From: Amycolatopsis taiwanensis DSM 45107
GTDB taxonomy: Bacteria > Actinomycetota > Actinomycetes > Mycobacteriales > Pseudonocardiaceae
DNA: 64,000 nt
Direction of reading: 5' to 3'
Assembly (NCBI RefSeq): GCF_000519205.1
Contig: NZ_JAFB01000009.1
Span: forward strand, 21,654-85,653
The translations under genes were made by a program, and so were the position numbers. The notes beneath the pieces are model-generated. The model did no database searches and was not told the origin of the DNA. It saw only the letters and a program-made list of their open reading frames with translations. Every line of letters starts with the position of its first letter. Within the stretch, counting starts at the first letter, position 1. Shown piece after piece: positions 53,201 through 62,200 of the stretch.

Positions 53201-56200
53201 CGTTGTTGCGTGCGGTGGGCCGCGACAAGCTGGCGGAGAGCCTGCCCGAAAGCGTCCCGGAGATGTTCAATCCGCATTTCCTGGAGAAGATGCGGGCGAA
53301 TCGCGAAACCGGTCAGATGACGCTGCTGCATCACGACAACGGATGGGCGAGGGTCGGCCTGAACGGGTTGTTCGAGTCGGGGGCGCCGGATGAGCGTGGT
53401 CTGATGCCGATGATGGCGTTGCTCGAGCACCATCCGGAGTTCCGGAACAACCACTTGACGTGGGCGCATCTGGGGGTAGGTAACTGGACGACGCTGACGG
53501 TTGATCACCTCGACCGGCTGGATTTGATGTTGGAGAAGTTCCCGGGGTTGAACTACGACTTTTCGTGGACGCCGCTGGGACAGTACATGGATGAAGATCC
53601 CGCGGTGTTCGAGCGGTTCATCGAGTTCGCGGCCAAGCATCAGGACCGGTTGTTGTTCGGATCGGATGGCATCAGTCAGATGCCCAGTGCGCAGATGTTC
53701 CGGCACTGGACGGAGATGGAGCCGGTCTTCGTCGCCATCATGGAACGTTACCCCGACGGTGCGGAGATCGTTTACAAGCTCGGTGGCGGTAACTACGTCA
53801 AGGCTCTGACGGAATCCGAGCGAGCGAGTAATCAGCGGTTCGTCGACGAGTATTTCTCCGATCACCACGACGCGTGGGTCGAGGTCTTTTCGGAATTGCC
53901 GGAGTCCTTCCAGCAGGAGTTCCACGAGCGGGCGCGGCGGTTGCGACAGTTCTTCGAGCCCGATCCTTCTCGTGCTGTCGGTCCCGGGGTGGGTCCGGAG
54001 GAGTGGCAGGGGGATTGGCGGCGTAATCCGCAGATCCAGTCCTCGATCAGGGCGCACAAGATTGTCTATGGCGATTTCGGACGCGTCGCGTCCGCCGATG
54101 TTGTGCGTTCCGACGCCATGGCGAAGATCCGCAAGTCGGTCACCGATTATTGGCAGAACCGTCGGGAACGCGGCGGGTTGCGTCCGGTGGACACGGCCGA
54201 TGATCTGGGCCTGCCGGTCACGGTGCAAGCCTTGGCTTCGGCGCATTATGCGTTGCAAGCGTCTGAAGGGCTCTCGCCTGAGGAGCGGCAGGAACTGGTC
54301 GAGCGCGTGTATCGCGATGTCGAGGACACCGAGCGTGGTCGTTTCGCTTCCGACGCTTCGCAGAATGAGTTGCGTAAGTTCTGGCGCCGGCGTGCCGTCG
54401 TCGGCTGGACCACGGTCGGGGCCACCGTGGCGACGGGGGTGACGGCATATGCGATGGGAAGCGTCCCGGCTCTGACGCCGGGCGCCGTCGCACTAGCGAG
54501 CGGCCTTCAGTTCGTGGTGCGGTCGGTGCTGTCGAACATCAAGAACGCGCATACGACGGAGTTGCGGGTCACTACCGAGTCGCTCATGGAACGGGAGCGC
54601 GTCGACTTCGAGGTGGTCAACCGGCTTGCGAAGATGTTCAAGAAGCTGCTGATCCACGACATCAGTCCGGGTGGGAAGAAATTCCGCGAACGCTTCGCGG
54701 AGCACGCCACAGAGGTGATGCAGGACATCCAGAAGAAGACTACGCAGTTCGCTATCGACTATCTCGCCACTATCCATTTCAGACTGCCGAGTGGTGTTAC
54801 CGCCTGGAGCCGGCGGGTCTGGGCGAACATGTTGTTCTCCCGGTGGAAGGACTACGTCAACCGGCTGGCCGGCGGGACGGTCGACTCGATCAACCGCCTG
54901 AATCCGCAGGCCGGGAAGCTCGGGCGTTTGTTCAACACGACCGTGGCCCTGACCTGGGTGGGGCATCTCCTGGTCCATCTGTATCAGGTGCTTACCCAGA
55001 CCGGTTTGGCGCAGTGGGTGTCGGCGGGCTATCTGCCGGTGGACGCGATTTTCGCCGCGACCACCCTGCCCGCGATCTGGTCCGCCTACGACAAGGCCGT
55101 GGGCCCCGGGCTGCGCAAACTGCACAACATCGGTTTCCCCGTTCTGACCCTGGCCAACGCCGCACTGACTGTTCAGTACATCGCCGCCGGCCACTGGTTG
55201 CAGGCGGTCTCCGCGGTCAGCCTCACCGCGGGCACTGCCGTGCTGTCGAGGATGGGCATCAATATCGAGCTCAAGCGAGGGCGTGACTCCGCGAAGAAGG
55301 GGCCTGGCGCCATGTATGTGGCGCAAAGCGCTCTGCAGGGCGTCGGGTTGATGATGCTGAACCAGTCCCCGGAGATGATGGCGGCCGGGACGACGCTGGC
55401 GTTGTCGGGCCCGGCTATCTACCTCGCCCGTGGGGCCTGGAAGCGCTACCGCGCGCTCCGGCCGGCACCACGACACTCCTTCTACGAAGGCGACGCGCCA
55501 CAACGCGCCCAACACCCCGAACTCACCGCAGCACCAGACACCAAACCAGACCACAACAACCCCCAACCCACCACGGCCCCGGAGACAGGGCCGAAGCGCC
55601 GTGTGGACCTCAAGGCGGCATTCGACGAGATCCGTCGGAGCATGCTCAACCAGATCCCGGCGGACTTCAACCCGGACATGGCCGACCCGAGCAAGCGGAA
55701 CGAGGAGCTGCAACACAAGTTCGCCCAGGTTCTACAAGAACACGACACCAGGGCTTCGAAGGCCGGGGAACAAAGCGAGGAGCAAAGCCGGCCGCGCGGG
55801 GAAAGGGTCTCCACAGACACGACTATCGCTCGCGTGCCGTCGGTCGAAGACCGCGTGCGGACGATCGAGGAGCAAATCGCGCGTGTCGCCGGAGATCCCG
55901 CGCTGGCGGCACATGCCGAGCGACTCGCGGGATTGCGGGACCGGGCCCATGCGCTGGCCGGCGTGCTTCCCGATCGGCCGTATGTTTACGTGTCGAGCCG
56001 GGATCTCGGCATCGACGGGCTGGCGAACCTGCGCGATCAACTGCGCGACTTCCGCCATGAGATCGGCGAGTTCCGGGCAGCGCTCAGCGCCGATGACAAG
56101 GAGTCCCTGACCCGCCTGGGGTTCGATCCGTCCACTTGGGACCTTCTCGATCCGGCCGCACTGGCCGAGGCCGATGTCTCCTTGGACGCCTACGGGCACC

Positions 56201-59200
56201 TACGGCCGTTCAGCCTGCTCGCGCTGGTCAGCTTGGTCGAACGGTACGCCCCGGCCGAGCTCACCGGCGACCGGCTGCTGGAGCGGACCTTCGACTTCCG
56301 GTTCCGGCTGGAGGTCCGCGACGACGATTTCCGGCCCCGAAGCGGTTGGTACGCGGTAAGCCTCACCGGCGCGCTGGATCGGGGCATGCAGGTGATACTC
56401 GCCGACGACCGGTCGAGGCAGCGGATATCGGACGTCGCCGCCCGCTTCGTCGGTGAGCTCGCGGTCGCCTCGGCGGATCTCGCCGCGCTGGTCGATCAAG
56501 CGAGGCCGGTGGCGACTTCGCTTGTCGACCTCGAGCGTCGTCGCGACCGTGCGGTGCTGACCAGCGCCCTCGACGCACAACGCGCGTTCATGCGCCGCTA
56601 CGCCGACGAAGCCGGTCAGGTGTTCCTGACGCCGTCCAATGTCTGGTTGCAGCACGCGAACTCCGGCGAACTCGACGACCAGATCGCCCGGCAGGTCCTC
56701 CGCGGCGGTGGGCTGAACCTAACCGCCGATGCGGGCACCCGGTCCTTCTTCGCGGCGAGGGCACGAGGAACCGAACTGCGCGACGGAGAGTTCGTCCGGC
56801 CGGAAGTGATCACAGCAGGGCTGGACGTGATCGCCGAAGCGGTGATGCGTGCCGAGCTCGAGTTCGGCTATCGCGACGACGGCGGCCTGCTGTCGCCGTG
56901 GGTCATGGGTGAGCTGAACCAGGCGATCGCCGAGCTCGCCGGAATCGTGCGGGAGCTCGGTCGCCCTCCGGCGACCGTGCGCGAGCTGGCCCCGTTGCTC
57001 GGCCGACTGCACACAGCGGTGGCGCGGGTCCGGGACACCTACGCCTGGTATAAGGGTGACCTCGCGTCGAATGTCGAGGTGACCGAGCGGATCGACGACT
57101 TCGTTCCGGCGGTGGACATCTTCGCCTGGGACCCGCTCAGCCTCAGCCTTCTGACGGACTTCCGGGTCGGTGAGGAAACGAGTGTGTGGGCTCGTGCCCT
57201 GGCCGCGGCCACGGTCGTGGCGTACGCGAACAGGCGCGACGAGCTGGGTGAACCGCCCACCGCTTTCTTCGCGCTGTTCGAGGATTCCGCCCTGCCCGCG
57301 CCGCACGACGTGGCGGATTACTTCGAGGGCTTGACGGATGACGACGGTCGCCGCCTGGTGGGTGCGGACGACGCGCGGTACGCCGAGGCGATGGCCGCCA
57401 TCGGCCATCGCGACCTGGTGAACGACCGAGACCTGTCCATTCTGGATCTGGCCGGGCGGTACTTCGAAGACGGTTTACGCGCGTTGGGCTGGGAGCAGTC
57501 CCTGTCCGAAATCAACGCCCGCGAAATGATGCGGGTCATTCTCGCGCGGGCCACGTCACCCGCCGGACGGCTGGCCGCGTTCTATCTCCAGCCGCATGCC
57601 ATGCATGCCGCGGCGATGCGGGAGCTGTTGTCGTTCCTGCCGGACGCCGACGTCGACCTGAGCTGGCGTGATGACCACACCCGCCGGGTGGGACTCACCG
57701 AAGAACAGCGGCGACTGCTCGAAACCTACCCGCGGGACATCGCCGCCAACCTGGTCGACGCCCATGGCGAACGGGCGCTCGCGGTCGCCGCGGCGGCACT
57801 CGGGGAGCCCGGGAGCGACGCCGCGGCGTTCGGCCCGCCGGTGGATCCGCGGATCGCCGCCGTGCAACGGGACGTCGAGGCGCTTGGCGACCCCGGCTCC
57901 ATCCCCGGCCGGGCGCTGGACGCGGTGGCGGCTGAGTCCGCCCTGCTGCCGCCCGGCGACGAGAACCTCGCGCGTCGGCTGGAACTGGTCCGCCGGAGCG
58001 CGCTCAGGCTGTCCCAGTTGGACATCCAATGGGAAGAGCAGCCGTCGGATCCCTTGGACGCCTATCGGCACGCGACCTGGGAAGTACGCTCGCTGAGCGA
58101 GGACATCGAGCGGTACGTCGAGGCCAGGACTCCGTCCGTGGGCGACGACGCGACCGCCAGGAGCACTTTGCGGGCGTTGCGGGAGACCAGCCCGCTGAAT
58201 CCGGAGAACCTGAAGCGTCCGATCGGCGGAGAGGACGGCAAGCCTTTCGTGCTGTCCGCCTTGGTCAGCGCGCACCATCTCTACGACGAGATCTCCCACG
58301 GAAGCCGCTTCGCCGGCGATCCGGACGCGCTGCCGTCGATGTGGGCGAGCGACCTTCCGCCGGGCCTGGCGTGGATCGACGGCATGACGGCCGAGGAAAT
58401 GACGCTGCTGCCGTTCGCGAACGTCGTCGCCATGAACGACCACGCGGTCCGCGAGGCGTTCGGGGACGAGGCCCCGATGTTCCGGTTCGTGCTGGACTCC
58501 GGCGCTCCGGCCTACTGGAGCGTGCGGACGAACCGGCTGCTGGTCGCGGCGGACGCCACCATTGGCGACCTACTTGAATTCGGGTTCCAAGCGCTGGCGA
58601 ACCGCGTGCTGGACAAGGAAGGTGAGTTCTTCGGACTGTCCGAAGTAGAATTCGGGCAGGCTGCCTCGAGTGCGGAGGTGTTCGCCCGGCGGCAGGCGGA
58701 GGTGGACCGCTACCGGCGCGCCGGTCTGTGGCGCCTGCGCAAGACGGCCGCACACCATTTCGGAGAGTCCGGCGAGGCCGTGGTCGCGGAGATGTTCTCG
58801 GACCGGCCCACGCCCACCGCGAGGCCCGCGGTCGAAGGCGAGCCGCGCTTCGAATACGGCGTTTTCCTTGACACGCCAGGCGAAGAGGGCGGCCCTGTGG
58901 TCCCGGACGGCGGCCACGGCGACAGTGGGCCGCGCACGCCCCCGGCCGCCGCGCTGCGCGCACTCGACACCGTCCCGGCGTCCTCCGGCGACGAGGGGCT
59001 GTCCGAGTCCGCGGAGTCCGTCCGGCGTCGGCTGGCGCTGATGGAGACGCGGCTCGCGCAGGCGCTGGCGCGGCTCGAAAACGGTCACGCGACCGCTGAG
59101 GGCGATGTCGTACGCCGACGGTTCCTGGTCAACGATCTCCGGATCAAGCACGCCGAGGCCGTGCACCGGGAGGCGGTCGAGGCGGCCCGGCACGAGGCCG

Positions 59201-62200
59201 AGGAGCGGTTCGTCGCCGAGATCCCGCGAGAACCGAGGTGGGCGACGGAGCTCTATCGCGTCGTCGAGGTGCGGAACACCGTGCGTGAATGGGCCGGGGA
59301 GCGGCCGGAGACCGGCCAGACCGCACGGCAGGTGTGGGACCTGGTGGCCTCGCTGGAGGACACCTGGCGCAAGATGGCGCAACTGGTGCAGAACGCGGAC
59401 CGCCTCGGTGAGCGAGTAGAGAGCAGCGTCAGCCACGAGGTCGCCATCGCGATGCTGGCGCGCCTGGAAACCCGGATCGGCCCGCTGGTGCGGGCGTACG
59501 CGGAAACGTCGCGCCTCGGCCTGGAGGAGTCCGCGAAGGACGCGCTGATCGACCTCGATACCGAACTGCGTGCGTACAACGACGAGGCAAGGGCCGCGTT
59601 CGAGCGGCACGAGGCGCTCTGGCGGCTGCTGCCGCAACCGGCTGGAGCGGACATGCTGGCCAAGGACGGTCCGTTCGCACTGAACCCGCTCGGCCGCGAC
59701 CACGCGCGCACGTTCCTGGTGGGCCAGAACGCGACCGAGACCCGGATCGTGCTCGCCGCGCTGCTGGAGGAGTCGCTCGCCGCCACCGGAGTGTCCGAAG
59801 CGGACCGGAAGGCGCAGGCCGCCGCCTACCTGGAGTTTGCCGCGACCACGCCGCTTGCGTCCACTTCGGAATCCCGGTCCCTGCTGGCCACGGTGGGACA
59901 GCGGCGGTACGCCGTGCTCGACGAGCGCAAGAGTCTCCGCCCGCTGACCGACGCCGACCGGGCCCGGTTCGACCAGCTCCGGGCCAGGCTGGAACAGCTG
60001 CACGGGGACCGGATCGTCTTCGACGAGATCAGCCCGGAAACGCTTGCGCACGCGGAGAACCTCGCCGGGTTCGACGACGCCGCGCACGTGGCGATCGCCC
60101 ACTACTTCGAGACCACCGGCGGCGTGCTCACCGTGTCCGCGACGCCGGTGGACTACTCGGCGTCGCTCGTCCGGCGGGCCTTCGTCGGGCTGCACACCGG
60201 GTACGAGATCTTCGCGCCGTCGGGCGCGCTCGGCATGGCCTACCTCGCCGACCACGCGCTGGCGGTCGGCACCGACCCCCGGGCCGTGGGCTCCTCCGGC
60301 GAGCGCGGCGAGGACTCGTTCGTCTGGCACGAAAATCGGCAGTACCTGGAGGATCTGTTCGAGCTCGCCCAGCTGACCGGGGCGCACGAGTTCGCGCACA
60401 TTCTCGCTCTGCTGGCCGGCCCGTCCGCGAACCGTGAGCTGCTCTACAGCGACGGGCCCGAGTGGGGCGAACTGCACGACCTGATCGTGGCGCTGCCCTA
60501 CCACAACCTTTCGCCGTACGTCACCGGCGACCAGCGCGAGTCGTTCGCGCACGTGATCGGCGCGCTGCGCGCGGGCCGGGCCGGGCCGGCCGAACTGCTC
60601 GGCATGGACAAGCCGGTCGATCCGCCAGTGGTGCACGTGCACCGGGACACGGTCACCGTGTCCGCGCAGGGCGGCGTCGCCAAGGGCGTGACCGTGCGGG
60701 TCACACCCGGACGTGCCGTCGAGATCACCGACTCACACGGCACGACCATGCGCCTCGGCACGGACGGCCTGCCAGTGCCCGGGGTCTGGGTATCCGGCAA
60801 CGAGTGGCAGCGCACGATCGAACTGGCCGACCTCGGGCACGGTCTCGACGCCCTGCCGGATGGCGAGCGCCCGCCCAGCACGGTCGTGACGATCGACGCG
60901 CGCGGCGTGGTGCGGGTGCGCGCCGCCGACGGTGCCACCACCACGGTCTATCCCGGTGGCGCGCTGGCGCTCGAAGCGCGGGTGCCCAGCCACGACCCGG
61001 TGGAGGAGCTCACGGGGGCCGAGGAAATCGCCGCGGTCGGCGCGGACGGCACACTGCACCTCGACCCGGGCTCGGCCGCCGTCCGCGGCGCGCGGGCCGA
61101 GCACCTCGACGGCGATGAGGCCGGGACCTACCGGATCAGCTCGGGCGACGGCCGGATCGCGTTGCTGCTCGACCAGGACGGCGGCGCCACGATCACCTCG
61201 ACCCCGAACCGGGTCGGCGGGCAGCCGGACGGCCTGACCGTGATCGAACTCGCGGAGCGGATCAGAAGCTTCAACGACGGGCTGCTCCGGCCGCGCGCCG
61301 ACCAGGTGTCGCTGCCCATGTGGCTCGACCACCTGGACCGGCGGACCCACCTGGGCACGACCGGCCCGCTCGACCCCCTGCTCGACTGGCTGGAGCAGCG
61401 TCCGGCCGGCCGGACGCACTTCGACGAGGCCGTGTTGGCGGACCTCGCGGACCGCTGGCGGCAGCTGACCCAGGTCGCGTGGGTCGGGCTGCGCGGTATG
61501 ACGCCGGACGAGGCGCTGCGGACGCGTGCGGAGCTGTTCCGCCAGGCACACGAGCTGACCGGGCTGATCAACGCCGAGATCCGGCGGTTCGCCGACGTGG
61601 TGCGCACGGAGCTGCCCGCGGCGGAACGGCTGCCCGGCGAGGTCGCGCTCTACCAGGCGCGCCGGGCGGCGATCACGTCGCTGCCGCACGCCGCCCGCGG
61701 CCCGCTCGCCCAGGCGTTCCTCGACCGCGTTCAGCACGGCTCGAGCGAGTCGACGGCGCTGCTGGTCGCGGCCCTGCTCGACCTCGACGAGACACGCGCG
61801 GCCGACTGGTTCACGTGGGCCTCGGCGGTCGATGCGGCGCCGGAGGACGGGGTGTCGGTCGGCCACCTCGTCCGGCTGATCCGGTCCGCGATGGGGCGGC
61901 ACGTCGCGGAGGGCGAGTCGCTTCCGGACCTGGTCCTCACGGCGGCACGGGCCGAGAGCGCGTCGCGCACCGGCGCGACCTTCGCCGACCAGGTGCTGCG
62001 GGACCGGCTGGAGGCCGTCCAGCAGGCCGCTCGTGAACTCGCGTCGGCGGCGCACAATGCGCTCACCGACGGCCTCGCGCCGGTGACGGAGCGGCTGCGC
62101 GGGCTACGTGCCGAGCTGGGCTACCTGCGCGATCTGGGCGTCGAGCTCCTCCCGGCGGGCAGGCCGGAGACCACGGTGGAGACACCGGCGGCGCCCAAGC

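Noticed and set aside
50515-54258. A 1,247-codon open frame on the reverse strand
   Set aside because: It is exactly antisense to the giant gene, contains no family motif, and its composition (Arg/Pro/Leu/Gln-rich) is what the complement of GC3-biased codons yields.
58570-60642. A 690-codon reverse-strand frame
   Set aside because: Antisense shadow of the giant frame; no ribosome-binding site or recognisable domain.
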